A stretch of 64,000 nt of DNA, from the NCBI GenBank assembly GCA_963721905.1, contig CAVRMF010000025.1:62001-126000 (forward strand), read 5' to 3'. This DNA comes from Roseiarcus sp963721905. GTDB taxonomy: Bacteria > Pseudomonadota > Alphaproteobacteria > Rhizobiales > Beijerinckiaceae. Made by a program: the position numbers and the translations under genes. The notes beneath the pieces were generated by a model. That model did not search any database and was not told the origin of the DNA. It saw only the letters and a list, made by a program, of their open reading frames with translations. Below, piece by piece: positions 35,894-44,944 of the stretch (position 1 is its first letter; the number at the start of each line of letters is the position of its first letter).

Positions 35894-36478
35894 ATGCCAA
35901 GGGATTTGGATATGAAAAGTCTAATGGTTACGCCTCGCGGTCCCTGTCACCCCAGCAACCTCCCAAACGCCCTGCGCGCAGCGGCGAGGGCCATCCTGGA
36001 TGAAGCCGGCCCGGACGGCGTTGGCTTGCGGGAGACCGCGCGCCGCGTCGGAGTGTCCGCGACAGCCGTCTATCGCCATTTTACCAACAAGCAGCATCTT
36101 CTTTCGTCGGTCGCCGCGGAAGGGTTCAGGGAACTGGCAGCAGCGATGAAGACGGGCGCGACCGAGAGCGATCGGCTCGGCGGGGTCGGTCTGGCCTATT
36201 TTGATTTCGCCTTGCGGAAGCGTGGTCTCTTTCGCCTGATGTTTGGCCCCATTTTGGCCGAGCGGGCGAAATACCCAGAGCTGAACGAGGCCGCGAGCGC
36301 GGTCTTCGGTCTGCTTCGGCGCGTTGCAGTGAGCGACGACGAGTGGCCGTGCGAAGACGATGTGGCGGGGGCGGCGGCTTGGGGTCTAGTCATGGCTTGT
36401 TCGACGTCCTCGACCCCGAGAAGTGCGCACGGAAGTGTAGTGAACGAGATTCTCGTTCAAACGCCCGCACTCACATAA
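35894..36478 (+). CDS. TetR-family regulator with WHG-type C-terminus, frameshifted near its end
   Basis: 194 residues as sequenced. The TetR helix-turn-helix is clear (RAAARAILDEAGPDGVGLRE, then TARRVGVSATAVYRHFTNKQ) and the ligand domain follows (YFDFALRKRGLFRLMFGPIL). At about 36390 one base appears to be missing: the other frame reads AWGLVHGLFDVLDPEK, the W-HG signature of the WHG ligand-binding domain, whereas the current frame ends in an unrelated SSTPRSAHGS tail. A rho-independent terminator follows. Target unknown. Confidence 0.85.
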   Translation: MPRDLDMKSLMVTPRGPCHPSNLPNALRAAARAILDEAGPDGVGLRETARRVGVSATAVYRHFTNKQHLLSSVAAEGFRELAAAMKTGATESDRLGGVGLAYFDFALRKRGLFRLMFGPILAERAKYPELNEAASAVFGLLRRVAVSDDEWPCEDDVAGAAAWGLVMACSTSSTPRSAHGSVVNEILVQTPALT

Positions 36479-36489
36479 TTGATGGACAG

Positions 36490-36516
36490 AAGGAGGCGGC
36501 GAAGTCGCCTCCTTTT
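36490..36516 (+). terminator. Rho-independent terminator after the TetR gene
   Basis: Nine-pair stem AAGGAGGCG / CGCCTCCTT around a GCGAAGT loop, with the final stem bases running into TTTT. It is 12 bases after the stop codon; the best intrinsic terminator in the window. Confidence 0.8.
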
Positions 36517-36765
36517 GCTCGTCCTAACCGATCACCTCGGGCTGAACGTAAGTGTCGCCGCATCGCGCACTGTGCCCAATCCGAATCATAGAGTTAGGCC
36601 AATCAGTGGTGGTAAGAAGAGCGTGATCCTACTCACTGCGCGCGGGCCCGAGATGCTGTCGAAGGGGCCCCCTCAAGGGTCGCTTCGAGGGACATCGCCG
36701 ACGCCTCGCCTGGACGGCGTCGGGGCGCGGAAGTTCCCGACCCAATGGAGTGTTGCGGGGCAATC

Positions 36766-37884
36766 ATGACACGCCTTTTCGGCCAACGCGCGATCGAACG
36801 CGCCGGGGTCATTCTACGAGTTGGCCAACGCTATTCTGGCGACGAACTCGACGCCGCGCTCAAGGCGGCGCGCCGGGCGATCCCATGCAGCCTTGAGGAA
36901 GCTGGCGTCGATGCCGACGCGGGCCGATCCCTAGTTGAGGCGCTTGACGCGGGAGTCGCTAACTCCGGCCGCAGCATCCAATGCGTTCCGAGTCGCATAA
37001 CCGCCCCGTTCGCCGTCTTCTGCATTCTTACTTTTGGGGCGTCGCCCGGGTTCGCGTTGGACGGTTCGACGCCCAACGCGAACTCGTCGAAGAGCTTCAC
37101 TAGCGCCGAGCAGGCCCTTCGCGCCGGGATCGACGATCTCAAAGCAGGCGACGCGGCCTCCTCGGTCGCGGCGTTGACCTATGCCGCTGAAAACGGCCAG
37201 CCGATCGCGCGCTGGAAGCTTGGCGAAATGTACGCGGACGGGGTCGGCGTCGCCCGCGACGATGTCAAAGCCTACCACTACTTCAATCAGCTCATCGAGG
37301 AGTATGACGAAGACGCCCCGGACCAGAGAGTCCGGGGAGCGATCTCCAACGCCTTCGTCGCCGTCGGCGTCTACAGCCTGGCCGGCATTCCTAACAGCGA
37401 CGTTCATGCCGACCCGGAGCGGGCGCGCGAACTCTTCCAGTACGCGGCGACCACCTTCGGCGATCCGGACGCCGACTATAATCTCGCCCACATGTATATA
37501 GTCGGAGCTGGCGGCCTTTCGAAAGACAATATCACCGCGGCGCGGTGGCTGATGCTGGCGGCCGGGAAGGGCCATCGGCCCTCCCAAGCCTTGCTCGGCC
37601 ACATGCTGTTCACTGGGGCGGAAGGCGTGTCGATGCAGCGCGGGCGAGGGCTGATGTGGCTCCAGATCGCCAAGAACGGCGCCGATGATACAAAGGACGA
37701 GCGGATCCGCCAAATCTATGAGCGCGATTTCGCCGCCGCGAATGACGACGACCGGAAGGTCGCCGCCGCGATGCTGGATCAGCGCGCCAAAGGCCTGCCG
37801 TCGCTCGTTTCGCGAAGCGTAGTGTTGCGGCCGTTCAACATCCCGATGATGGCCGCTGCGCCACCGCCCCAGCCGGCTGAATAG
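36766..37884 (+). CDS. ExoR-like periplasmic Sel1-repeat protein
   Basis: 372 residues from the ATG at 36766. From about residue 100 it follows ExoR of Sinorhizobium, the periplasmic inhibitor of the ExoS/ChvI two-component system: several Sel1-like repeats (AALTYAAENGQPIARWKLGE, MYADGVGVARDDVKAYHYFN, RARELFQYAATTFGDPDADY, ARWLMLAAGKGHRPSQALLG). A secretion signal (RITAPFAVFCILTFGASPGF) sits at residues 78-97 instead of at the N-terminus. The preceding 75 residues have no ExoR counterpart. An out-of-frame ATG at 36979 followed by one superfluous base would give a normal signal-peptide start, so a one-base error is possible. Confidence 0.75.
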   Translation: MTRLFGQRAIERAGVILRVGQRYSGDELDAALKAARRAIPCSLEEAGVDADAGRSLVEALDAGVANSGRSIQCVPSRITAPFAVFCILTFGASPGFALDGSTPNANSSKSFTSAEQALRAGIDDLKAGDAASSVAALTYAAENGQPIARWKLGEMYADGVGVARDDVKAYHYFNQLIEEYDEDAPDQRVRGAISNAFVAVGVYSLAGIPNSDVHADPERARELFQYAATTFGDPDADYNLAHMYIVGAGGLSKDNITAARWLMLAAGKGHRPSQALLGHMLFTGAEGVSMQRGRGLMWLQIAKNGADDTKDERIRQIYERDFAAANDDDRKVAAAMLDQRAKGLPSLVSRSVVLRPFNIPMMAAAPPPQPAE

Positions 37885-37975
37885 ACGAAGCCGACGCGCC
37901 TCGACCGGAGCCGTCGTCCGCCGCATCGTCCTTCGCACGGCCGGATTCCCCCAAATGCCAATCGGATGGACCAGG

Positions 37976-39136
37976 TCACTTCGCTGCGCCGTTCGCACGA
38001 AAGATGATGCTCCGATCGAGCTTCGCGAGGCTGTCCCAGCTTCCGAGCGCGAGCGCGCGATCGATTTCGCGGCGGAAGAGTTCGAGCACCCAGTAGACGC
38101 CGTCCTCGCCGGCGCAGGCCACGCCCCAGAGATGCGGCCGGCCGATCAGCACGGCTCGCGCGCCGAGCGCCAGCGCCTTCACCACGTCGACGCCGCGGCG
38201 GAAGCCTCCGTCGATCATGACCGGCGCCGCGCCGCCGACCGCGTCGACGATGCCCGGCAGCGCGCTGATCGAGGCGACCGCGCCGTCGAGCTGGCGGCCG
38301 CCGTGATTGGAGACGACGATCGCGTCGGCGCCGCGCCTCAACGCCTCGCGCGCGTCGTCGGGGTGCAGCAGGCCCTTGATCACGAACGGCCCCTGCCATT
38401 GCTTGCGAAGCCACTCGACGTCGCTCCAGCTGACCGCGGGGTCGAGCTGCTCGGCCATCAACGGGCCGAAAGCGGCGATCGAGGTCCGGGCGCCGTAATT
38501 GACGAAGGTCGGCGACGGCGTCTGTGACATACGGATGAGCCACCCCGGGCGGCTCATGAAATCGATCACGCTCTGCGGACCCCAGCGGAGGGGAAAGGTC
38601 ATGCCATTGCGCGCGTCGCGGTCGCGCCCGGCCGTCACCTGGTTGTCGACGGTGAGGATCAGGGCCTTGTATCCGGCGCTCGCGGCTCGCGCCACGAATT
38701 CGGCGGTCAAGGCCCGATCCTTGTAGAGAAAGACCTGCATCCATTTCGGCCCCGGCGTCGCGGCGCCGATCTCCTCGATGGTCGAGGTCGAGGCATGGCT
38801 CGTCGAATAGATCGTTCCGAAACGCGCCGCCGCCCGCGCGGCCGCAAGCTCGGCATGTGGCCACAGGAGACCCGCGAGGCCGGTCGGCCCGATGATGACC
38901 GGCGAAGGGAGCCTGACGCCGAAAAGCTCGACCGACTGGTCGCGCTTCGGCGCGCCTTCGAGCAGCTTGGGGATGAGTTCGATCGCAGCCAGCGCCGCCT
39001 CGTTGCGCCGCATGGTGATCTCGTCGCCCGCGGCGCCGTCCACCATGTCGAACACCATGCGCGGCAGCCGCTTTCGCGCAAGCGCGCGTAAGGACGCGAC
39101 GCAATAGCCTTGGCGCTGCAGATCGGCGGCGTCCAT
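37976..39136 (-). CDS. FMN-dependent alpha-hydroxy-acid oxidase/dehydrogenase
   Basis: 386 residues, LldD/glycolate oxidase family. It oxidises a 2-hydroxy acid to the 2-oxo acid using FMN. Family marks: RMVFDMVDGAAGDEITMRRN, LTVDNQVTAGRDRDARNG, and the active-site block SNHGGRQLDGAVAS followed by MIDGGFRRGVDVVKALALGA. The ATG at 39136 overlaps the amidohydrolase stop as TGATG. As sequenced, a frame error makes the upstream amidohydrolase read straight into this gene. Whether the substrate is lactate, glycolate or a sugar-derived acid cannot be read; the neighbours suggest sugar-acid or aromatic-acid breakdown. Confidence 0.9.
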   Translation of the reverse strand: MDAADLQRQGYCVASLRALARKRLPRMVFDMVDGAAGDEITMRRNEAALAAIELIPKLLEGAPKRDQSVELFGVRLPSPVIIGPTGLAGLLWPHAELAAARAAARFGTIYSTSHASTSTIEEIGAATPGPKWMQVFLYKDRALTAEFVARAASAGYKALILTVDNQVTAGRDRDARNGMTFPLRWGPQSVIDFMSRPGWLIRMSQTPSPTFVNYGARTSIAAFGPLMAEQLDPAVSWSDVEWLRKQWQGPFVIKGLLHPDDAREALRRGADAIVVSNHGGRQLDGAVASISALPGIVDAVGGAAPVMIDGGFRRGVDVVKALALGARAVLIGRPHLWGVACAGEDGVYWVLELFRREIDRALALGSWDSLAKLDRSIIFRANGAAK

Positions 39137-39994
39137 CAGACGCTCAGGCGGTAGGCCTTGACGGCGTTGTCGCGAAAGAGTTTTCGCTTGTCGGCCTTGG
39201 AAAAGCCCGCGGTCGCAGAGTTCGAGCGTCGCCAGCCACTGCAGGTAGCTGCCGGCAAGCTCGGAGACCGGCCAGTCGCCGCCGTAGAGAATGCGGTCCG
39301 GCCCAAAGCATTCCACGACATGGTCGATGTAGGGTCGCAATTCATCGCGCGTCCAGGTCTTGTGATCGGCCTCGGTCGTGACGCCGGAGAGCTTGCAGAC
39401 GACATTTGGCAGCGCCGCCATCTCGCGGATGTGGTCCCGCCACGGATCGATGAGGCCCGCCTTGATCCCGGGCTTGCCGATGTGATCGAGGACGAACGCG
39501 ACCTCGGGACAGAGGCGCATCATTTTGAGCGTGTTCGGCAGCTGCGGGTGGAAGACGCAGATGTCGAACGAGAGATTGTATTTCGGCAAGAGCCGCATCG
39601 CCTGGAAGAATCCCGGCTTCAGCACATAGTCGGGGTCCGGCTGGTTCTGAATCAGGCGGCGCACGCCGCGGACCGTTTTGAGCTTGGCGATCCGAGCCAT
39701 CTCCGGCTCGATGGCGGCGCCGCGTTCCAGCGGCAGGCAAACGACGGCGCCGAGCACGCGGCGGTCATGGCTGGCGAGACCGTCGACCCAGTCCGCTTCG
39801 TCCAGATATTGCGGCATGTCGACATCGACCTCGACGAAGACGAAGCCTTCGATCTCATAGGGTTTGGCCGCGTTGGCGAGATCGTCCGGCGTCCAGTCGC
39901 GCTTCAGCGCCGGCGCGCCGCTCGCCCAGGCGTAGCCGAAGCGCTTCTGATCGAGCAGATGGATGTGAGAGTCGATGATGGGAAAATCGATCAT
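39136..39994 (-). CDS. Amidohydrolase 2 family (L-fuconolactonase/PDC-lactonase-like), frameshifted
   Basis: About 285 residues. TIM-barrel hydrolase starting MIDFPIIDSHIHLLDQKRFG with the metal motif SHIH, then VRRLIQNQPDP, FVLDHIGKPGIKAG and ILYGGDWPVSE. Relatives open lactones of sugar acids or 2-pyrone-4,6-dicarboxylate. Near 39205-39211 an extra G shifts the frame. The proper ending AGFSKADKRKLFRDNAVKAY, then RLSV-stop, lies in the next frame and ends exactly at the start of the oxidase gene. As sequenced, the two genes form one 747-codon open frame, which is probably not real. Confidence 0.85.
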
Positions 39995-40011
39995 GGGTCC
40001 AGCCTCCACCG

Positions 40012-40686
40012 TCACGTCCGGCTGTCGGGTCGCCGCGCTGCCGGCGCGACGGGAAGCTCTCTCAAGCCGCCGCGCACGCGCTCCAGCATCGCGGCTTCCG
40101 CTGCTTTGACTTGGCTGAGATTGGCGAGCGTTTCGGCCAGGCGCGCGCGCGGCACGACGACGACGCCGTCGCGATCGCCGACGACGACGTCGCCGGCAGC
40201 GACCGCCGAGCCGCCGCACACGATCGGCAGGCCGACCGTGCCCGGGCCGCGCCTGCCTGGAGAATTGGGGGTTACGCCCATCGCATAGACCGGCAGGTTC
40301 AGCGCCTTGAGATCGGCAAGGTCGCGCACGAGGCCGTCGGTGACGAACCCGGCCACGCCGCGATTGCGCGCGATGCCGAGCAGAAGATCTCCTGTGACGG
40401 CGGCGTGGGCAAAGCCGCCCGTCGCCGCGACAAGGACGTCGCCCGGCTGACTTTCGGCGCAGGCGGCGATCAGCGCCAGATTGTCGCCCGCGCCGCAGTC
40501 GCAGGTCAGCGCCACGCCGAGCAGGGAATGGCCGACGATCGGCTTAATACGCCAGTCGAGCGCGCCCGAGCCGCCCATCGTATCGACGATGAAACTCGTC
40601 GATACGCCGCGGAACCCCTCGACCAGCTCGGCCGGCGGCCGTTCGACGGCGGGCGCGAACACCAGCGGGGGCGGTTCCTCGATCAT
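40012..40686 (-). CDS. RraA-family protein (4-hydroxy-4-methyl-2-oxoglutarate aldolase-like)
   Basis: 224 residues with the RraA/HMG-aldolase fold: SFIVDTMGGSGALDWRIKPI, GDNLALIAACAESQPGDVLV, then FAHAAVTGDLLLGIARNRGV-GFVTDGLVRD, containing the G-D-x-x-x-x-x-A and R-D residues that hold metal and oxalate/pyruvate in the aldolases. First gene of a three-gene minus-strand cluster (RraA, amidohydrolase, FMN oxidase), together plausible for catabolism of a hydroxy- or lactonised acid. Confidence 0.87.
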   Translation of the reverse strand: MIEEPPPLVFAPAVERPPAELVEGFRGVSTSFIVDTMGGSGALDWRIKPIVGHSLLGVALTCDCGAGDNLALIAACAESQPGDVLVAATGGFAHAAVTGDLLLGIARNRGVAGFVTDGLVRDLADLKALNLPVYAMGVTPNSPGRRGPGTVGLPIVCGGSAVAAGDVVVGDRDGVVVVPRARLAETLANLSQVKAAEAAMLERVRGGLRELPVAPAARRPDSRT

Positions 40687-40809
40687 GATGGACCTGGGTT
40701 ACAGACGTCCGGGCGCGCCCACGGACGCTTCTCGTCGGTCGTCCGCCTTGCGCGAGGGTAAGATGCACATTCGACGACGACCGGGCAACCTCGGTGAGTC
40801 ACGGAGGGC

Positions 40810-40945
40810 GCGCCCCCTCCACCGCCCTTCGGGCGGTCCCCCTCCCCCCACTTCGTGAGGGAGGAAAGGCGCCGCCGCCGTATCCTCCCATGCGCTTGCA
40901 AAGCGCGGGGGCGGGGGACCACGCGCAGCGTGGTGGAGGGGGCGC
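40810..40945. repeat. Large GC-rich palindromic intergenic element
   Basis: About 136 bp whose ends are exact complements, GCGCCCCCTCCACC on the left and GGTGGAGGGGGCGC on the right, continued inward by GGTCCCCC / GGGGGACC. Each arm carries its own small hairpin (CCGCCC-TTC-GGGCGG on the left, CCACGC-GCA-GCGTGG on the right). The whole can fold into a branched structure. It resembles dispersed intergenic repeats of Alphaproteobacteria. The 40687-40971 gap holds nothing else. Coordinates accurate to a few bases. Confidence 0.6.
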
Positions 40946-40971
40946 TGCCACGGGCTCCAGACGCTGGCCCG

Positions 40972-41688
40972 TTACGACCGATCCTCCTCCTCCGACGGCA
41001 GGTAAAATCCGGAGTTCGGCTCGATCCAGCACATGCGATCGTGGACGGCGGTGACGCCGGGCGTGTTCTCGGCGATCACCTTCAGGCCCGAGCGCATGCG
41101 TTCGTCGGTGATCGCGCCGTCGAAGGTGACGACGCCGTTCGCAACTTCGACCCGCACGCTCGCGCGCGGCGCCCATGCGAGCTTTTCGAGTTCGGCCTGA
41201 ATGGAGGCCTTGATCTCCGCATCCGCATGAGGGGCGCCCGCCTTTGGCAATGAAGCGAGCAGGCCCTTCAAGAGGTCGGAGCGCGAGATGACGCCGACGA
41301 CCGCATCGCCGCGCAGCACTGGCAGCCGCTTGACGTTGCGCTTGAGCATGAGATCGACCGCCTCGCTGAGGTCGGCGTCCTCCGAGATGGTTACGACCTT
41401 GGCGGTCATGATTTCGCCGATCCTGCGCCCATGGGTGTGGGCATAACGCTCGGCGAGACGGCCGCCGCTAAGCAGGAACTCGAGCCAGTGCGCGCGCTTG
41501 GTATCTGTGCCCAGTTCGGCCCGGCGCAGGAGATCCCCTTCGCTCAAGATCCCGACCAGGGCGTGCTCGGCGTCGAAGACGAGGAGGGCGCTGACGTGCA
41601 AGCGGAGGAGGGTCTCGATCGCCTCGGCCAGCGTCGCCGTCTCGGGGAGGCCGATCGCGCCATAGGTCATCACGTCCCGAACGCGCAT
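40972..41688 (-). CDS. CBS-domain pair with C-terminal BON domain
   Basis: 238 residues. Two CBS motifs (residues about 1-60: VRDVMTYGAIGLPETATLAE, GILSEGDLLRR; and 90-145: EIMTAKVVTISEDADLSEAV, GVISRSDLLKGLL) form a Bateman module that usually senses adenine nucleotides. A BON domain follows (about 160-225: VEVANGVVTFDGAITDERMR, ENTPGVTAVHDRM). This CBS-CBS-BON layout is common in Rhizobiales soluble proteins of unknown regulatory role. Divergent from the asparaginase gene. Confidence 0.9.
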   Translation of the reverse strand: MRVRDVMTYGAIGLPETATLAEAIETLLRLHVSALLVFDAEHALVGILSEGDLLRRAELGTDTKRAHWLEFLLSGGRLAERYAHTHGRRIGEIMTAKVVTISEDADLSEAVDLMLKRNVKRLPVLRGDAVVGVISRSDLLKGLLASLPKAGAPHADAEIKASIQAELEKLAWAPRASVRVEVANGVVTFDGAITDERMRSGLKVIAENTPGVTAVHDRMCWIEPNSGFYLPSEEEDRS

Positions 41689-41806
41689 GCGTCACCGCCG
41701 TCCAAAAACCCTCTCCTATCGCCGGTCGCCCGGCTGCGCTAGCTTTTTAGCTTTGCGGCGCGGGCTTGCCCATGCGCCGATTGGCCGCGCTTTCAAGGAG
41801 CCGGAG

Positions 41807-42820
41807 ATGAGCAATCCCGTGATCGCCGAGGCTCTGCGCGGCGATCGGGTCGAATCCGCCCATCGCGGCGCCGGAGCGGTCGTCGACGCGAGCGGAGCGA
41901 TCGTGACGTCGTTCGGCGACATCGAGCGGCCGGTCTACCCGCGCTCGGCGATCAAGGCGCTGCAAGCCCTGCCGCTTCTGGAGAGCGGCGCCGCGGACCG
42001 CTTGGGCTTGAGCGCAAAGGAGATCGCGCTCGCCTGCGCGTCGCATGCCGGCGAGGAGGACCATGTCGCGACGGCGCGGGCAATGCTTGCAAAGGCCGGG
42101 CGCGACGAGAGCGTTCTCGAATGCGGCGCGCATTGGCCGCTCGGCGAGACCGCGGCGCGGGCGCTGGCGCGTTTGGGGAAGACGCCGACCGCGCTGCACA
42201 ACAATTGTTCGGGCAAGCACGCGGGCTTCGTCTGCCTCGCCTGCGCGGAACGGGTCGACGCCAGGGGCTATGTCGCTCACTATCACCCGGTCCAGCGCGA
42301 GGTCGCGGCTGCCATCGCCGACATGACCAAGGCGCGGCTCTCTGAGGAGACGCGGGGGATCGACGGCTGCTCGATCCCGACCTACGCGATTCCTCTGCGC
42401 GCGCTGGCTTTTGGATTCGCCCGGTTCGCGACGGGCGAGGGTCTCTCGCAGCGCCGGGCGAGCGCGGCGGCGCGGATTCGGGCCGCCGTCGCGGCCCATC
42501 CGGCGACCGTCGCCGGGGCAGGGCGGTTCGATACTGAAATCATGACCATTCTCGGCGCGCGCGCGTTCACCAAGACGGGCGCCGAGGGCGTGTTTTGCGC
42601 TGCGCTCCCGGAGAAAGGCCTGGGGATTGCGGTCAAGGCCGACGACGGCGGAGCGCGCGCCGCGCAGGTCGCGATCGCTGCGCTGCTCCAGCGTTTTGGC
42701 GGATTGGACGAGGACATCCGCGCGAGGCTCGCGCCCTTCATCGCGCCGCGGCTGGTGAACTGGAACGGCGTCGAGACCGGCGCCCTGCGGCCGGCGGGCC
42801 CGCTGGCGGCCGGGCCGTAG
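41807..42820 (+). CDS. ansA: L-asparaginase II (Rhizobium-type)
   Basis: 337 residues from the ATG at 41807, preceded by AAGGAG. Hydrolyses L-asparagine to aspartate and ammonia. It belongs to the Asparaginase_II family known from Rhizobium etli, unrelated to the E. coli enzymes. Visible marks: YPRSAIKALQALPLLESGAA, CASHAGEEDHVATA, the NNCSGKHAGF block and GIDGCSIPTYAIPL, containing conserved Cys/Lys residues proposed to bind zinc and act in catalysis. It ends 86 bases before the chosen acoA start. Confidence 0.9.
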   Translation: MSNPVIAEALRGDRVESAHRGAGAVVDASGAIVTSFGDIERPVYPRSAIKALQALPLLESGAADRLGLSAKEIALACASHAGEEDHVATARAMLAKAGRDESVLECGAHWPLGETAARALARLGKTPTALHNNCSGKHAGFVCLACAERVDARGYVAHYHPVQREVAAAIADMTKARLSEETRGIDGCSIPTYAIPLRALAFGFARFATGEGLSQRRASAAARIRAAVAAHPATVAGAGRFDTEIMTILGARAFTKTGAEGVFCAALPEKGLGIAVKADDGGARAAQVAIAALLQRFGGLDEDIRARLAPFIAPRLVNWNGVETGALRPAGPLAAGP

Positions 42821-42905
42821 TGAACCTTTGCGTTTTCTCCGGGACAAATGTTCTGGCCTGCGCTACAGCATTACCAGTGAAATCCCGGTCCGGAGTCTGC
42901 ACGTT

Positions 42906-43937
42906 TTGACCTCGCACGCCTCGGCGCCGCGCATTAGCGCCAACCGCCCCAAAGTCTACGATCGTCTAACCCCGGACGCTATTCTCGACGCGCTGAGGCG
43001 CATGCATCGCATCCGGCGGTTCGAAGAGGCGGCGGAGGAATCGTACATTCGCGGCCTGAGCTACGGCACCATGCATTTGTCGATCGGGCAGGAGGCGACG
43101 GCCGTCGGCGTATGCCTCCCCCTGTCCGACGCCGACTGCATCACCTCGACCCATCGCGGCCACGGTCACTGCATCGCCAAGGGCGCCGAACTGACACCGA
43201 TGTTCGCCGAGTTTCTCGGGCGCGAAGGCGGCTATTGCAAGGGCCGCGGCGGCTCGATGCATATCGCCGACCCGGCCCGGGGCAATCTCGGTGCCAATGG
43301 CATCGTCGGCGGCGGCCTGCCGATCGCCGTCGGCGCCGCGCTCAGCGCCAAGAAACGCCGGACCGGCGCGGTCGCGGTCGCGTTCTTCGGCGACGGAGCG
43401 AACAACGAAGGTGCTTTTCACGAGGCGCTCAACCTCGCGTCGATCTGGAAGCTGCCTGTCGTCTTCGTCTGCGAGAACAATCAATATGCGATGTCGACGG
43501 CGATTTCGCACTCAACTTCCGTCGCCAACGTCGCCGACCGGGCGGTCGCCTATGGAATGCCGGGCGTGGTCGTCGACGGGAATCAATTCGCCGCCGTCGC
43601 CGAGGCTTCGTTTGCGGCGACCGACCGGGCGCGCGCGGGCGAAGGCCCGACGCTGATCGAAGCCAAAACCTATCGCACGCGCGGCCATTCGCGCTCGGAC
43701 CGCAACCGTTACCGCACGCGCGAGGAGATCGAGGCCTGGAAGGCGCGCGACCCGATCGCGATGTTCGAGACGGAAATCGTGGCGCTTGGAATTGGGTCCG
43801 CGGCGCGGGTCGCGGAGATCGCGGCCGGGGTCGAAACGGAAATGGAAGAAGCGGTCGCTAGCGCGAGCGCGAGCCCCTGGCCTTCGGTCGCGGAGGTTGC
43901 GCGCGACGTCTATTCGCCGGCCGAGGCGCGCGTCTGA
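42906..43937 (+). CDS. acoA: TPP-dependent dehydrogenase E1 alpha (acetoin/2-oxoacid type)
   Basis: About 343 residues if started at the TTG at 42906, which has GGAG upstream; another TTG at 42828 would add 26 residues, so the start is uncertain. Characteristic E1-alpha motifs: SYGTMHLSIGQEATAVG, STHRGHGHCIAKG, GRGGSMHIAD and the TPP motif GDGANNEGAFHEALN ending in ENNQYAMST. It decarboxylates acetoin or a 2-oxo acid and reduces the lipoyl group of the E2 encoded by acoC. Overlaps acoB as TGATG. Confidence 0.88.
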   Translation: MTSHASAPRISANRPKVYDRLTPDAILDALRRMHRIRRFEEAAEESYIRGLSYGTMHLSIGQEATAVGVCLPLSDADCITSTHRGHGHCIAKGAELTPMFAEFLGREGGYCKGRGGSMHIADPARGNLGANGIVGGGLPIAVGAALSAKKRRTGAVAVAFFGDGANNEGAFHEALNLASIWKLPVVFVCENNQYAMSTAISHSTSVANVADRAVAYGMPGVVVDGNQFAAVAEASFAATDRARAGEGPTLIEAKTYRTRGHSRSDRNRYRTREEIEAWKARDPIAMFETEIVALGIGSAARVAEIAAGVETEMEEAVASASASPWPSVAEVARDVYSPAEARV

Positions 43938-44930
43938 TGGGGGCGCGCGAACTCTCCTACGCAGAAGCCATTCGCGAGGCCCTCGCGATCGCGCTCGCCG
44001 GCGACGAACGGGTCTTCCTGATGGGCGAGGACATTGGCGTCTACGGCGGCGCCTTCCAGGTGACGGGCGACCTGGTCGACCGCTTCGGCGAGGAGCGGGT
44101 GATGGATACGCCCATTTCCGAGCTCGGCGGAGCGGGGGTCGCCGTCGGCGCGGCGTTGACCGGCATGCTGCCGGTGTACGAATTTCAGTTCTCCGATTTT
44201 TCGATGCTGGCGATGGAGCAGATCGTCAATCAGGCGGCGAAGCTGCGCTACATGCTGGGCGGCGCCGTCCACGTGCCGGTCGTTTTCCGCATGCCGACCG
44301 GGTCGGGTCTCGGCGGCGCCGCGCAGCACAGCCAAAGCATCGAGGCATGGTATGCCCATGTTCCGGGTCTTAAAGTCGTAGAGCCCTCGACGCCGGAGGA
44401 CGTGAAGGGCATGCTGCTGGCGGCGATCAATGACCCCGATCCGGTGATCGTGTTCGAGCACAAGCTTCTCTACAAGATGAAAGGTCCGGTTCCGGAAGGG
44501 CGTTACGAAACGCCGCTCGACAAGGCGGCGATCCGACGCGAGGGCCGCGATATCACGATCGTCGCGACCGGCATCATGACGCATCGCGCTCTCGAGGCCG
44601 CGGAGAACTCTCGCCAGGGAGGGGATCGGGGCCGAGGTGATCGATCTGAGGTCGCTAAGACCGATCGACAAGCCGGCGATCATCGAAAGCGTCAAGAAGA
44701 CCGCGAGGCTCCTCGCCGTCTACGAGGGGGTGAAGACGCTGGGCATCGGCGCCGAGGTCTCGGCAATCGTCGCCGAAAGCGAGGCCTTCGATTATCTCGA
44801 GGCGCCGATCCTGAGGCTCGGCGGCGTCGAGGCGCCCATACCCTATAGTCCGGTGCTGGAGAAGGCGGCTGTGCCGCAGGTCGACGACATTGTCGCATCG
44901 GCGCGGCGCCTTGCGCTCAGCCAGGTCTGA
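43937..44930 (+). CDS. acoB: TPP-dependent dehydrogenase E1 beta, frameshifted once
   Basis: Complete E1-beta of about 330 residues if one base is removed. The first frame runs from ATG 43937 (SYAEAIREALAIALAGDERV, FLMGEDIGVYGGAFQVTGDL, PISELGGAGVAVGAAL) to ALEAAE at about 44606. An extra A there shifts the frame, and the rest continues as LAREGIGAEVIDLRSLRPID, KTARLLAVYEGVKTLGIGAE to a stop at 44930. Everything else is intact, and acoC follows 14 bases later. It forms the alpha2-beta2 E1 with acoA. Confidence 0.87.
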
Positions 44931-44944
44931 TAGGGCGGTCTGAC

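Noticed and set aside
37976..40219. A bifunctional 747-residue amidohydrolase-oxidase
   Set aside because: A natural stop and overlapping start exist in the alternative frame; fusion depends on one extra base.
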